33,672 nucleotides of DNA. It comes from Candidatus Poribacteria bacterium. Lineage in GTDB: Bacteria; Poribacteria; WGA-4E; UBA9662. Numbering within the stretch: position 1 is the first letter of the stretch; every line of letters starts with the position of its first letter. The translations under genes and the position numbers were made by a program. A model generated the notes under the pieces. That model saw nothing but the letters and a program-made list of their open reading frames with translations. It was not told the DNA's origin and did not search any database. This document shows positions 1 through 9,218 of the stretch, piece by piece. Where the stretch lies: the NCBI GenBank assembly GCA_012963885.1, contig DTUY01000084.1, positions 1 to 33,672 on the forward strand, read 5' to 3'.

Positions 1-78
1 TCTCTCAGCAAAATTCGGAAATAACGCACATTTGGCTTTTTTTGATCATCTATATTAAAAAGCCTTTCTAGTTGTCGC

Positions 79-107
79 TTGATGGTACATTGAACTTCTG
101 ATATAAT
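79..107 (+). promoter_or_regulatory. Predicted sigma70-like promoter for the beta-helix surface protein
   Basis: TTGATG at 79-84 (4/6 match to the -35 consensus) is separated by 17 nt from a perfect TATAAT at 102-107. Transcription would begin near 114 and leave a leader of about 90 nt. A second TATAAT at 170-175 has no acceptable -35 partner. The leader carries an imperfect direct repeat (see the repeat entry). Promoter rules in this phylum are assumed to resemble the general bacterial pattern. Confidence 0.5.
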
Positions 108-119
108 TTTAGATCCAGC

Positions 120-156
120 TTTTACCTAAATGTTCTCTAGTTTTACCTAATGTTCT
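120..156 (+). repeat. Imperfect 16/17-bp direct repeat in the leader of the first gene
   Basis: TTTTACCTAAATGTTCT (120-136) recurs as TTTTACCTAATGTTCT (141-156), one base shorter. The copies start 21 bp apart, about two helical turns, so they would face the same side of the DNA. They lie downstream of the predicted promoter. They could bind a regulator or be a simple duplication; nothing else in the sequence decides this. Confidence 0.4.
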
Positions 157-204
157 TTATATAAGACTATATAATAAATTAAAGCATCTAGGACCACCGA
201 AGAA

Positions 205-3200
205 TTGATCCGACAAAGAAGTTCCCTAGTTTTTGTTCTGTTACTCTTTGCTTCAGTTACACAAGCAATCACTATTTCTGTCCCAAAAGATCAACCTACT
301 ATACAAAATGCCATCTATGCGGCTTCAGACGGAGACGAAGTGATCGTATCGACCGGGATTTATAAAGAGACAATCACGCTTAGCGGTAAAAATATTATTC
401 TCCGATCAATTAACCCAACCGATAAAGAAATAATAAGGGCAACAATTATTGATGGAAATGGCAAGGGTTCTGTCATTACCTTAACTGGGATTGAAGACGA
501 AACATGTGTACTATCGGGATTCACAATTACGAACGGTAACTCGATAAATGGTGGAGGAATTAATGGAAACGGTTCTAGCGCGATAATTGAACATTGTTTA
601 ATCATTGCAAATTCATCAATCAGTTTGTTGGCTAATGCTAATGGTGGAGGAATCTATGGTAGCAATGGTATTATTCAATACAACACAATCCGAGGAAACT
701 CGGTAGAGGCCCTTTCTGGTTCACGTGTGACGGCTAATGGGGGAGCAATCTCCGATTGCAATGGTATTATTCGTAATAATATCATTACAAATAATTTTGC
801 ATACGCGCCCTCTGCAGGTGCTAATGGCGGAGGACTGGCTTATTGTGACGGCATCATTGAAAACAATATTATCGCTAATAATGCTGTATCAGCTTCCTGG
901 GACACTTTCGGTGGAGGACTGGCTTATTGTGACGGTTATATTATTAATAATACAATCGTTTACAATGAACTTCGATCGAGAACAGGTTTACCTAACTACC
1001 AACAAGGGAGCGGGCTTTACCATTGCAAAGGCACAGTTAAAAACAGCATCATCTGGGACAATCTTAATGGGCTCCCAATTGTGGCAACAAGTACGCCATC
1101 TTATTCATGTGTCGAAGAAGGCGTAATTGGCATTGGCTTAGTCAGTGAGAACCCACAATTTATTGCGCCGCAAAGCTGGGATTTCCGACTCGATGCAGGT
1201 TCTCCCTGCATTGACGCTGGTGATAACAGAGATGCGCCTCGGACAGATCTTATCGGTACTGAGCGAATTTTGAAAGTTGATATCGGTGCATATGAATGGA
1301 CGAACCTACCTCTTGTGCTATGGAGTTCAAGTCAAGTTGACAAACAAACCACACAATTAAAGGGGAAAATTAATTCAAACGGTGCTGTCACTGAATACTA
1401 TTTCGAATACGGCAAAACAAACGGTTATGGACTGTCAACAAATGTTAAACAATTAACTGGTGAATTTGCGAATTTGAGCGTGAGTGAAGTAATCACCGAT
1501 CTAGAACCAAATCAAACTTATCATTTCCGTTTAAATGCCCAAAATAATGCTGGACTTGTCCATGGAATTAACCAAACGTTTACCTCCAACGTTCCAGTTA
1601 TTTATGTTCCTGGAGATCAACCGACAATTCAGGATGCTGTTGATTTTTCCAAAGCCGGTGACACAATTATAATTGCTGACGGAATCTATATAGGATCTCG
1701 AAATCAGAATATAAACTTTCAAGGTAAACCAATTACAGTTAGGTCAGAAAATGGTGCCAATCGTTGTGTGATCAACTGTGAAGGGCTAGGACAAGGTTTC
1801 ATATTTCATAATAGCGAAACCACTGAATCAATTATCGCTGGTCTCACAATCACCAATGGACGTGGCAGCGGTGGCGCAATATCGTGCATTGGTGCCTCCC
1901 CTACCATTAGAAATTGTAGAATCACGAATAATACTGCTACAGGTACTAATGATGGTTACGGCGGCGGGATTTACTGTCGTGATGCGAATCCGGTTATTTC
2001 TAATTGTGAGATCCTCGATAATGATTATGGTGGTGGAATCTATTGTATTCGGTCATCACCAAAAATCTCAGACTGTAAATTCTTGGCCAACAATACCAGC
2101 ATGAATGGTGGTGGAATTCGTTGTGATTTCTCTTCACCTGTTATTACAAATAGCATCTTTACTAGTAACACTGCTGAAGGTAACGGTGGAGCCATCTATT
2201 GTCAATCCTCTTCACCAACGATCACCAACTCAGTTTTTACGCAGAATTCTGCTAGGTATGGAGGAGCAATCGCAGGGCTTATTTATTCAATGCCTTCTAT
2301 TGTCAACTGCACGATCACCGCGAATACTGCAACAGCCATAGGCGGTGCGGTTCATGTTAAAGCTACGTCCTACCCACAAATTATCAACACACTGATTTGG
2401 AATAATACACCCGATGAAATTCATTTTGAAGGAAATCCTCTTCCCATCTCTTACTCAAATATTAAAGGGGGTTATAAAGGAACTGGCAATATCAACACAA
2501 ATCCAATTTTTGTTGATCAGGAATTGAGTGATTATCGACTTGTAACATTAAGTAAATGTATTGGTTCAGCCAGTTTTACTTTCGCCCCACCAACCGACTT
2601 ACTAGGTGACCTGAGACAGGATCCACCAACAATAGGCGCCTATGAAGTTGGTGTTAACGCACCGGACCAATACAAAATTCGGGTAGAATCAGACGTAGGA
2701 GGCCTGATTCTACCAAGTGGAGAAGTGCCTGTAAATCGTAAAATGGACCAATTATTCACCATAAAACCGAATGATGGATATTATCTCGCAGATGTTGAGG
2801 TCGATGGAGGCTCTGTCGGCACAATCACCGAGTACACTTTCAATAAAGTGCGGTCAAATCATACTATTTTTGCCAAATTTATTAGTTTGCCACAATCGCT
2901 ATCAATTAAAAGCGAAAAATCGCTCTATAAAGGCAACACAGCCGAAATCTACATCGACTTACTGGATATCAATGGCGATAAGACTAGCGCTGTAGATTCG
3001 ATCGTCATTGAATTGAAGTCAACGAGTGAGAACGCAACTTTCAGCGTAGACATCAACAATACTATTCCAATTAATGAAATCATAATCCCAGAAGGGGAAG
3101 ATTCTGCTAACTTCTTTTACACAGATTTAGTTATTGGCACATCAAGCGTCACCGTAACAGCAAAAGACCTGAGATCTGTCGCACATGAGCTTGAGATAAA

Positions 3201-5010
3201 AGGAGCTATTGACGGCATTTTTGTCGCGGGAAGTCCAGTAACATTTCATCAAAAAGCAACTATTATAGCACAAGGAAGGCCGGATCAAAGGGCGGCATTT
3301 TCCATTGCCAACTTAGTTGCCGACCAAATCATGGTTGAATCTACCGATACAAAAGGGAAGTATCTGGCACAGTTTACACCAGTCGCTGATAAGCATCTGA
3401 AAGGAAACTATGATGTAATTGTTAAGATCGGCAAAAGTAAAAAAACGCTAACAGATGGGATTGTTATTGAGACAACGCCGATTATAAAAACCTCAACAAT
3501 CAATCGTAATCAACTTCGGAATGGCCAATTATTAATGATACAGGTGGAAGGAAATCGATCAGGGCTTTTAGTAATCGCCGATATTTCTGAATTGGATTCG
3601 ACTGCGGGAAGTCCCATAAAGCTTTCTGAGAACCGGTCACTGGAAAGGACATATTCTGCAACCTTTCGCGTTCATGATGAAAATGAACATGATGATGGAG
3701 TAAAAACTATAAAGATCTCCGCACAAGATCCACAGGGAAACAAAACAGGTGAGCTTGCCCAAAAGGTTGTATTACGAAATGTTATCGAGTTTGAATTAAA
3801 CATTCCAAAGAATATTGGTTTAATCCACGTTCCAATACAAATCAGCCAAGTGAACGGTCAGCCGGCAATGGTTAAAACTATCGGTGATTTATACAATATC
3901 CTCGGCGGATTCAAAAACGTTAATTTCTTGATTGCCTACGATCACAACGCACTGGTCTGGAGAAGTTTTCTTGGAGATCGAAGCTATGGAAAACTGGCCA
4001 ATCAGCTTATTTCAGAGACTACAGGAATTATCAGCGTTATGCGAAAACCTGTGAGCCTGAAACTTGTCGGTAGAGCTCTTGGAAAACGTGGGGGAAGTCG
4101 GATCAAACTGTACAAAGGATTAAATTTAATTGGTCTTCCTCTTGATGATAATCGTTTTAAGTATCTGAGCGGTTTTCTCAAAGTTAATGGAATCGGAAAA
4201 ATTGTCAAAAGTATTGTAGCCTCGGAAAATGGTACCTTCAGGACAATTGCTCGATCTAATACAAACGATGAACTAGTCATTGTACATGATATACCCATAG
4301 AACCTGGCAAGGCGGTTGCGTTTATCTGCTCGGAAGAAGGAGCAATCGATATTACTGGAGAAGCTTGGGATCAGTTAGAGAAAGGCCAACAAATTCCTGC
4401 TTCGCCAACCACCATAACAGAACCGAATTTTAGTGATACACCAATCTTGATTGTGCACGGCCTTCTGCCCTATGAAAGCGGCATGACGCAATTGACTGTC
4501 AAGAATTTATCAAAAAACTATGCACTTAAACCTATGATTATCAACAATTATTATCAGGCTTCTTTCATCAACCTGGATTCAGAAAATGTGGTTGAAATCG
4601 GTGATATTATTGAAATTAGCGCATCGAAAAGCCATGGAAACATGATGATTGATACCGCCCAACACGTTATAATGCTTCAGGATATCCAAAATAAGCAAAT
4701 TCGTGCTGATTTAGCAGTAGTTGCAGTTCCGAAGGTATCAAGTCTGAGCCAGAACTTTCCTAACCCGTTCAACCCAGAGACTTGGATTCATTATCAACTT
4801 CCAGAACCATCAGATGTTAAGATTTTGATTTATGATGTATCAGGTATGCTGGTTCGACAGATTGCAGTTGGTTTAAAATCCCTTGGAACTCACGTAATAT
4901 ATTGGGATGGCCGATCAACCACGGGTGAGCAGATGGCAAGTGGCGTTTACTACTATCATCTTGATGCAGGAAAATTTCAATTCACGCGAAAGATGACTCT
5001 TCTCAAATGA
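205..5010 (+). CDS. Secreted double beta-helix protein with Por/T9SS-like C-terminal module
   Basis: A 1601-residue protein starting at TTG. This start places a good signal peptide (hydrophobic FVLLLFASVTQA, cleavage near residue 21) at the N-terminus, and no better ATG precedes it. A first right-handed beta-helix (about 22-365) opens with VPKDQPTIQNAI and carries repeated GGGI/GGGL loops. A fibronectin III-like domain (about 369-461) follows, then a second beta-helix (about 465-816) opening with VPGDQPTIQDAV. An InlB/bacterial-repeat-like domain (about 824-893) and Ig-like segments come next. The C-terminus (about 1515-1601) is the FlgD/Por-type module with NPFNPE, a YDVSG strand, a YWDGR motif, ASGVYYY and a final RKM. 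Families with this layout are exported and act at the surface, often binding or cleaving polysaccharide. No catalytic lyase residues are evident, so adhesion or binding is equally possible. It is the first gene of a same-strand group of four. Confidence 0.85.
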   Translation: MIRQRSSLVFVLLLFASVTQAITISVPKDQPTIQNAIYAASDGDEVIVSTGIYKETITLSGKNIILRSINPTDKEIIRATIIDGNGKGSVITLTGIEDETCVLSGFTITNGNSINGGGINGNGSSAIIEHCLIIANSSISLLANANGGGIYGSNGIIQYNTIRGNSVEALSGSRVTANGGAISDCNGIIRNNIITNNFAYAPSAGANGGGLAYCDGIIENNIIANNAVSASWDTFGGGLAYCDGYIINNTIVYNELRSRTGLPNYQQGSGLYHCKGTVKNSIIWDNLNGLPIVATSTPSYSCVEEGVIGIGLVSENPQFIAPQSWDFRLDAGSPCIDAGDNRDAPRTDLIGTERILKVDIGAYEWTNLPLVLWSSSQVDKQTTQLKGKINSNGAVTEYYFEYGKTNGYGLSTNVKQLTGEFANLSVSEVITDLEPNQTYHFRLNAQNNAGLVHGINQTFTSNVPVIYVPGDQPTIQDAVDFSKAGDTIIIADGIYIGSRNQNINFQGKPITVRSENGANRCVINCEGLGQGFIFHNSETTESIIAGLTITNGRGSGGAISCIGASPTIRNCRITNNTATGTNDGYGGGIYCRDANPVISNCEILDNDYGGGIYCIRSSPKISDCKFLANNTSMNGGGIRCDFSSPVITNSIFTSNTAEGNGGAIYCQSSSPTITNSVFTQNSARYGGAIAGLIYSMPSIVNCTITANTATAIGGAVHVKATSYPQIINTLIWNNTPDEIHFEGNPLPISYSNIKGGYKGTGNINTNPIFVDQELSDYRLVTLSKCIGSASFTFAPPTDLLGDLRQDPPTIGAYEVGVNAPDQYKIRVESDVGGLILPSGEVPVNRKMDQLFTIKPNDGYYLADVEVDGGSVGTITEYTFNKVRSNHTIFAKFISLPQSLSIKSEKSLYKGNTAEIYIDLLDINGDKTSAVDSIVIELKSTSENATFSVDINNTIPINEIIIPEGEDSANFFYTDLVIGTSSVTVTAKDLRSVAHELEIKGAIDGIFVAGSPVTFHQKATIIAQGRPDQRAAFSIANLVADQIMVESTDTKGKYLAQFTPVADKHLKGNYDVIVKIGKSKKTLTDGIVIETTPIIKTSTINRNQLRNGQLLMIQVEGNRSGLLVIADISELDSTAGSPIKLSENRSLERTYSATFRVHDENEHDDGVKTIKISAQDPQGNKTGELAQKVVLRNVIEFELNIPKNIGLIHVPIQISQVNGQPAMVKTIGDLYNILGGFKNVNFLIAYDHNALVWRSFLGDRSYGKLANQLISETTGIISVMRKPVSLKLVGRALGKRGGSRIKLYKGLNLIGLPLDDNRFKYLSGFLKVNGIGKIVKSIVASENGTFRTIARSNTNDELVIVHDIPIEPGKAVAFICSEEGAIDITGEAWDQLEKGQQIPASPTTITEPNFSDTPILIVHGLLPYESGMTQLTVKNLSKNYALKPMIINNYYQASFINLDSENVVEIGDIIEISASKSHGNMMIDTAQHVIMLQDIQNKQIRADLAVVAVPKVSSLSQNFPNPFNPETWIHYQLPEPSDVKILIYDVSGMLVRQIAVGLKSLGTHVIYWDGRSTTGEQMASGVYYYHLDAGKFQFTRKMTLLK

Positions 5011-5070
5011 AAGAATCTGTTATAATATATTTAACATCTTGATGCGGGGATGTAGGATTCAGAAGATAAA

Positions 5071-5673
5071 ATGCAAATTGTTCATCTCTTATCAGTTCTT
5101 GCCTTATTGCTATTTTTGATTGGATGTGGTCCGGACTTCGATGATGTGATTGATGTCAACCAGTTAGTCAGTTCGGGATGGGCTAAATACGAAGCAGGTG
5201 AATTTGATGAAGCTCTTAATCTGTTTAACCAAGCAATATTAGCAGACAACCAAAATTCGGAGGCTCAGATTGGAATTGGTTGGAGTTTCTTCGGTAAACA
5301 AAAAGCACAAAGTGCAATCAATGAGTTTGAAAAGGCATTAATACTGAAATCGGATGCTACCGATGCATATGTAGGGCTTTCTGGTGCGTACCTTGCAGTT
5401 GAGAACTACAAATCTGCCATTGAAAATGCTCAAGAGGCGCTCAACCAACAACCAGATTATATTTTTGAACATAACCCATTGATTACTAAAAGAAACTTAC
5501 ATCTCGTTATTGCTAAAGGCTATTACTTTCTTGGAAGTCTTGAGAAATCTCTGGATTCTATCCATACTATTGATGAATCAATAGAGATAGAAAAATCCGA
5601 TCTTGAATCCGAATTGCCAAAAGTTTTAGAAAAATTGACTCGAAGTTTGGCACAGAACATGTATGGCGAATAA
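5071..5673 (+). CDS. TPR-repeat lipoprotein
   Basis: A 200-residue protein with a lipoprotein signal: a hydrophobic stretch followed by the lipobox LIGC, with Cys19 as the lipidated residue. From about residue 32 onward it has tandem tetratricopeptide-type helices (GWAKYEAGEFDEALNLFNQA, then AINEFEKALILKSDATDAYVGLSGAYLAV-like units), which usually form a protein-binding superhelix. It should be anchored to a membrane on the periplasmic side. It lies 60 nt after the surface protein and 3 nt before the next gene, so co-expression is likely. The ribosome-binding site is weak (AGAAG before ATG). Its partner is unknown; a role in assembling or exporting the upstream surface protein is only a contextual guess. 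Confidence 0.75.
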   Translation: MQIVHLLSVLALLLFLIGCGPDFDDVIDVNQLVSSGWAKYEAGEFDEALNLFNQAILADNQNSEAQIGIGWSFFGKQKAQSAINEFEKALILKSDATDAYVGLSGAYLAVENYKSAIENAQEALNQQPDYIFEHNPLITKRNLHLVIAKGYYFLGSLEKSLDSIHTIDESIEIEKSDLESELPKVLEKLTRSLAQNMYGE

Positions 5674-5676
5674 GAG

Positions 5677-6447
5677 ATGGCAGGAAGAATTGGTCTGTTT
5701 TCTTGCATAATTCATGTTGCACTAATTATGGTATTCTATCTTACCTCCACATACGGAGAAGAAAGATCCACCCCATGCAACTATGTCATCAAAATAGATA
5801 AAAAGAAAATTTACTTTGATCTGGGATATAACCATGGAGTTCGGAAAGGAATGGTTTATCAGGTTCTTCGAAGAGGCGATAATGCTGAACGGGTCCAAAT
5901 CGCAAAAATTTTCGTAACTGAGACTTTCGATGGAGTATCCAAAGCGGTATTAAACGAAAATTCCACCGACTTCGTCATCGAAGTTGGTGATTGGGTTGAA
6001 ATTATTTTAGAATCTGCAGTTGGAGCAATACGGCCTATGGAAGAGATACAGAAAGATGAAAACAAGGAAATTAAGTCGAAACCATCGGTAATTCCAGCCG
6101 TACATGAAACTAAAGAGGAAACGGGATCACAATTCAATTGGATGAAATGGACAACACTAACCACTGGAGTTGTAACGGGACTGGCATCAGCTTCCTACTA
6201 TAATTCAATCAATTCGACTAACCGTGAAATTGAACAGGCTGAAAAAAACCAAGAATACGTTATAAAAGTTAGACAACTTGCTAATAAAGGGAAGAAAGCT
6301 CAAACAAGATACTATATTTTTACCGGAATTTCGGCAACTTTACTCAGCTATGCCAGCTATAAGTTTTTACTGGATAGCCGAACTAATTCTACAACCTTCA
6401 ATATTTCACGGAAACATATGGAATTTAGATTTCATCGAAACTTTTGA
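5677..6447 (+). CDS. Exported/membrane-linked protein of unknown function
   Basis: A 256-residue protein that I do not recognise as a named family. It begins with a hydrophobic segment (about 6-25, ending LTSTYGEE) that could be a cleaved signal or an anchor. A small beta domain (about 35-115) carries DLGYNHGVRKGMVYQVLRRG and a VGDWVEI ending. This resembles the FlgT C-terminal-like/SH3-like modules seen next to TPR proteins in envelope complexes. A charged linker follows, then two hydrophobic stretches (about 158-175 and 212-232) flanking a basic, coiled-coil-like helix. The ATG is only 3 nt after the stop of the TPR gene with no strong Shine-Dalgarno, which suggests translational coupling. 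A role with its lipoprotein neighbour at the envelope is inferred. Confidence 0.6.
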   Translation: MAGRIGLFSCIIHVALIMVFYLTSTYGEERSTPCNYVIKIDKKKIYFDLGYNHGVRKGMVYQVLRRGDNAERVQIAKIFVTETFDGVSKAVLNENSTDFVIEVGDWVEIILESAVGAIRPMEEIQKDENKEIKSKPSVIPAVHETKEETGSQFNWMKWTTLTTGVVTGLASASYYNSINSTNREIEQAEKNQEYVIKVRQLANKGKKAQTRYYIFTGISATLLSYASYKFLLDSRTNSTTFNISRKHMEFRFHRNF

Positions 6448-6472
6448 GATATATGAAGGAGAAAAACAGAAG

Positions 6473-7627
6473 TTGAAGAAGAGGAAGGATCATTATCGCA
6501 CACTGGGAGTGGATTTCGATGCAACGTACGATGAAATCAAAAATGCATACCGAAAGGTAGCCATTCAGTACCATCCAGATAAAAATCTTGGTGATCAGCA
6601 AGCGGAAGAAAAATTCAAGGCTTTGTCAGAAGCATATACTATTTTAAGCAACCCAGATCAGCGTAGAATATACGATCAAGCAGAAAGGGTAAGCTCGGGG
6701 TTAAATTATTCCACTTCAAGCCGGAAAACTGCCGAACATAGTTCAGCCGATTTGAACAACATTTTTAATGACATTCTGAAACCCAGCAAATCAAATTCAA
6801 AAACGAACGAATACACCAATTCGCATAAACACCGTCAGCAAAAGACCTCTCCTACGGACAATGTTGACATTAAAACAAGAGGCAAACCGGGAAACGATGT
6901 CAATACTGAAATAGCTATTTCGTTTGCTCAGTCCATCTCGGGTACAGAAGAAAATATCCGGCTTAAACGCAATGAAACCTGCAAAACCTGTGAAGGAATT
7001 GGAACCAGCGAGGAGTCAATTCAGTCTATCTGTCCAAGATGCATAGGAAAAGGCCAAGTCTCACAGTCACCATCGCTTAGCAAAGTAAAACTCGACCAGA
7101 TTTGCAATCGCTGTGACGGAAAGGGAACTATCATTCATCAGCCGTGTGAAAATTGTCACGGTATCGGTGTGGTTAAAAAAGAACGGACACTGAGAGTTAA
7201 GATTCCATCAATGACTGATAATGGTAGTTTACTTCGTTTAACAAACCAAGGACATGCCGGTGAAAATCGTGGAAATTTCGGGAATCTTTTTGTCAAAGTC
7301 GTGGTTGAAAAACATCCTGTCCTTGAACGGGATGGATATGACTTAAAGTGTCATATTCCAATTGGGTTTGCTACGGCAGCACTGGGCGGAAAAATAGAAG
7401 TACCGACTTTGACCGGTCATGCTAAACTTGAGATTCCAAGTGGTACCCAGCCAAACAAAACGTTCCAAATTAATAATTTAGGAATCAAGAAGAACAAAGA
7501 CGAACAAGGTAATCTTTCTGTTACTGTTGAAATCTATGTGCCCACAAAGCTGAATAAAAAACAACAAAAACTATTGAGAGAATACAAAAAGATTGAACCA
7601 AAGTATAAATTTAACGGAAAGAATTAG
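6473..7627 (+). CDS. dnaJ: DnaJ-type co-chaperone with a non-canonical linker
   Basis: A 384-residue type I J-protein that stimulates DnaK ATPase and holds unfolded substrates in the cytoplasm. The J domain (about 6-70) has HPD at 34-36. A Cys-rich zinc region (about 170-235) has four CxxCxGxG motifs: CKTCEGIG, CPRCIGKG, CNRCDGKG and CENCHGIG. The C-terminal substrate domain follows, with GNLFVKVVVEKHPVLERDGYDL and IPSGTQPNKTF. The TTG at 6473 is chosen because it puts the J domain right at the N-terminus and has AAGGAG at 6456-6461. A longer reading from 6278 would overlap the previous gene and add residues unlike any J-protein. The linker after the J domain (about 79-150) is Ser/Asn/Lys-rich instead of Gly/Phe-rich. 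This may be a specialised paralogue; no dnaK or grpE is in view. Confidence 0.85.
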   Translation: MKKRKDHYRTLGVDFDATYDEIKNAYRKVAIQYHPDKNLGDQQAEEKFKALSEAYTILSNPDQRRIYDQAERVSSGLNYSTSSRKTAEHSSADLNNIFNDILKPSKSNSKTNEYTNSHKHRQQKTSPTDNVDIKTRGKPGNDVNTEIAISFAQSISGTEENIRLKRNETCKTCEGIGTSEESIQSICPRCIGKGQVSQSPSLSKVKLDQICNRCDGKGTIIHQPCENCHGIGVVKKERTLRVKIPSMTDNGSLLRLTNQGHAGENRGNFGNLFVKVVVEKHPVLERDGYDLKCHIPIGFATAALGGKIEVPTLTGHAKLEIPSGTQPNKTFQINNLGIKKNKDEQGNLSVTVEIYVPTKLNKKQQKLLREYKKIEPKYKFNGKN

Positions 7628-7653
7628 ACTACCTCGTAGCCGCAGCAGTTTAA

Positions 7654-9150
7654 TCAGGGCAGATCGGTCGTACCCATCAAATAACGATCGACCTCACGTG
7701 CCGCTTCCCGACCTTCTTTGAAGGCCCAAACGACCAAACTCTGGCCTCGACGTATATCTCCCGCCGCAAAAACCCCCGGCACATTGGTCGTATATTTACC
7801 TTCTTTCGCTTGGACGTTTGAACGTGGGTCACGCTCGACACCGAGTTGCTCCAGCATGGTATCTTCTGGGCCGAGGAAACCCATGGCTATCAACACCAGA
7901 TCGGCAGGCCGGACCGTTTCGGTACCTTCGACCGATTTAGGAAATTGTCTTCCATCATCACCTGCCACCCATTCGTATTGGCTTGTGTGTAGTTCCTTAA
8001 CGTTGCCGTTTTCATCACCGACAAATTTGGTTGTGCTGGTCAGATATTCACGAGGGTCAGCATAACCAAATTTGGCTGCCGCTTCTTCCTGACCATAATC
8101 CAGTTTGTAGATTCGGGGGAACTCGGGCCACGGGTTATTAGGTGCTCGCTCATCCGGTGGGCGAGCAACAATTTCGAACTGGGTCATCGTTTTGCAACCG
8201 TGTCGCATAGAGGTGCCAACACAGTCGGTTCCCGTATCCCCACCACCAATTACGATTACGTGCTTGTCTTTGGCTGAGATGTAGCTACCATCCGCATGCT
8301 TGGAATCGAGCAAACTCTTGGTATTCTGGTGCAGGAATTTGACGGCAAAATGAATGCCATTTAGATCACGGCCTTCAATCGGTAAGTCCCTTGGTTTAGT
8401 GGCCCCACCACAAAGGACAACGGCATCAAATGATTGGACTAACTCTGTGGCTTGAATATCTGTGCCAATTTCAGTATTGGTGACGAAAGTAACGCCTTCT
8501 TCCGTCATTAAGTCTACCCGACGCTGGACATACTCTTTATCTAACTTCATGTTAGGGATTCCGTACATTAATAATCCACCAATCCGGTCGGCCCTTTCGT
8601 AAACTGTCACCAGATGCCCTGCTTTATTCAGTTGAGCGGCACAAGAGAGGCCCGCTGGACCAGAACCGACAGCAGCAACCGTTTTTCCCGTCCGGCGTTC
8701 GGGGGGGGAGGCCACGATCCAACCTTCTTCCCAACCTTTATCTGCGATGGAGACTTCGATGTTCTTGATTGTCACGGCTGGCTCGGTGATGCCTAAAACA
8801 CAAGCCCCTTCACACGGTGCTGGACAGACCCGTCCAGTGAATTCTGGGAAGTTGTTGGTCTTGTGCAGACGATCCAGTGCCTCTTTCCACAATCCTCGGT
8901 AGATCAGATCATTCCATTCCGGGATCAGGTTGTTAATCGGACAGCCTGATGCAAATGGGGTGGTTTCTGGCAATCGCATACCGGTATGGCAAAACGGAAC
9001 ACCACAATCCATGCAGCGAGAACCTTGTGTCTGCAACCTTCCTTCATCAAAGTGCAGATGGAATTCATCCCAATCTTCAATACGATCTAACGGTGAACGG
9101 TCATCCGGAAGCTCCTGGTCATACTCCATGAATCCGGTCGGTTTTCCCAT
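7654..9150 (-). CDS. gltD: Glutamate synthase (NADPH) small subunit
   Basis: A 498-residue beta subunit that takes electrons from NAD(P)H through FAD and passes them via iron-sulfur clusters to GltB for reductive synthesis of glutamate. The N-terminal cysteine motifs [15 protein letters not shown] and CPAPCEGAC bind the [4Fe-4S] clusters. The FAD-binding Rossmann motif is [15 protein letters not shown], and the NADPH site is [14 protein letters not shown] second FAD contact, [18 protein letters not shown], lies near the C-terminus. The start has AAGGAG 5 nt upstream of the ATG. Length is normal for the family. It lies 68 nt downstream of gltB on the same strand and was surely acquired as the usual gltBD pair. 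It converges on dnaJ across only 26 nt, with no clear terminator in between. Confidence 0.96.
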   Translation of the reverse strand: MGKPTGFMEYDQELPDDRSPLDRIEDWDEFHLHFDEGRLQTQGSRCMDCGVPFCHTGMRLPETTPFASGCPINNLIPEWNDLIYRGLWKEALDRLHKTNNFPEFTGRVCPAPCEGACVLGITEPAVTIKNIEVSIADKGWEEGWIVASPPERRTGKTVAAVGSGPAGLSCAAQLNKAGHLVTVYERADRIGGLLMYGIPNMKLDKEYVQRRVDLMTEEGVTFVTNTEIGTDIQATELVQSFDAVVLCGGATKPRDLPIEGRDLNGIHFAVKFLHQNTKSLLDSKHADGSYISAKDKHVIVIGGGDTGTDCVGTSMRHGCKTMTQFEIVARPPDERAPNNPWPEFPRIYKLDYGQEEAAAKFGYADPREYLTSTTKFVGDENGNVKELHTSQYEWVAGDDGRQFPKSVEGTETVRPADLVLIAMGFLGPEDTMLEQLGVERDPRSNVQAKEGKYTTNVPGVFAAGDIRRGQSLVVWAFKEGREAAREVDRYLMGTTDLP

Positions 9151-9218
9151 CCTATCTCCTTCGCCTTAAAACTTTTTTAAATTCTGTGTGTATTTTAAAT
9201 TCACACAGAAGACATCAT

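Noticed and set aside
5021-5026. Perfect TATAAT before the TPR gene, considered as a promoter
   Set aside because: No -35-like sequence lies 16-18 nt upstream, so an independent promoter is not supported.
6278-6472. N-terminal extension of the DnaJ-like protein
   Set aside because: It overlaps the previous gene in another frame, and J domains in this family start at the N-terminus; TTG 6473 with AAGGAG upstream is better.
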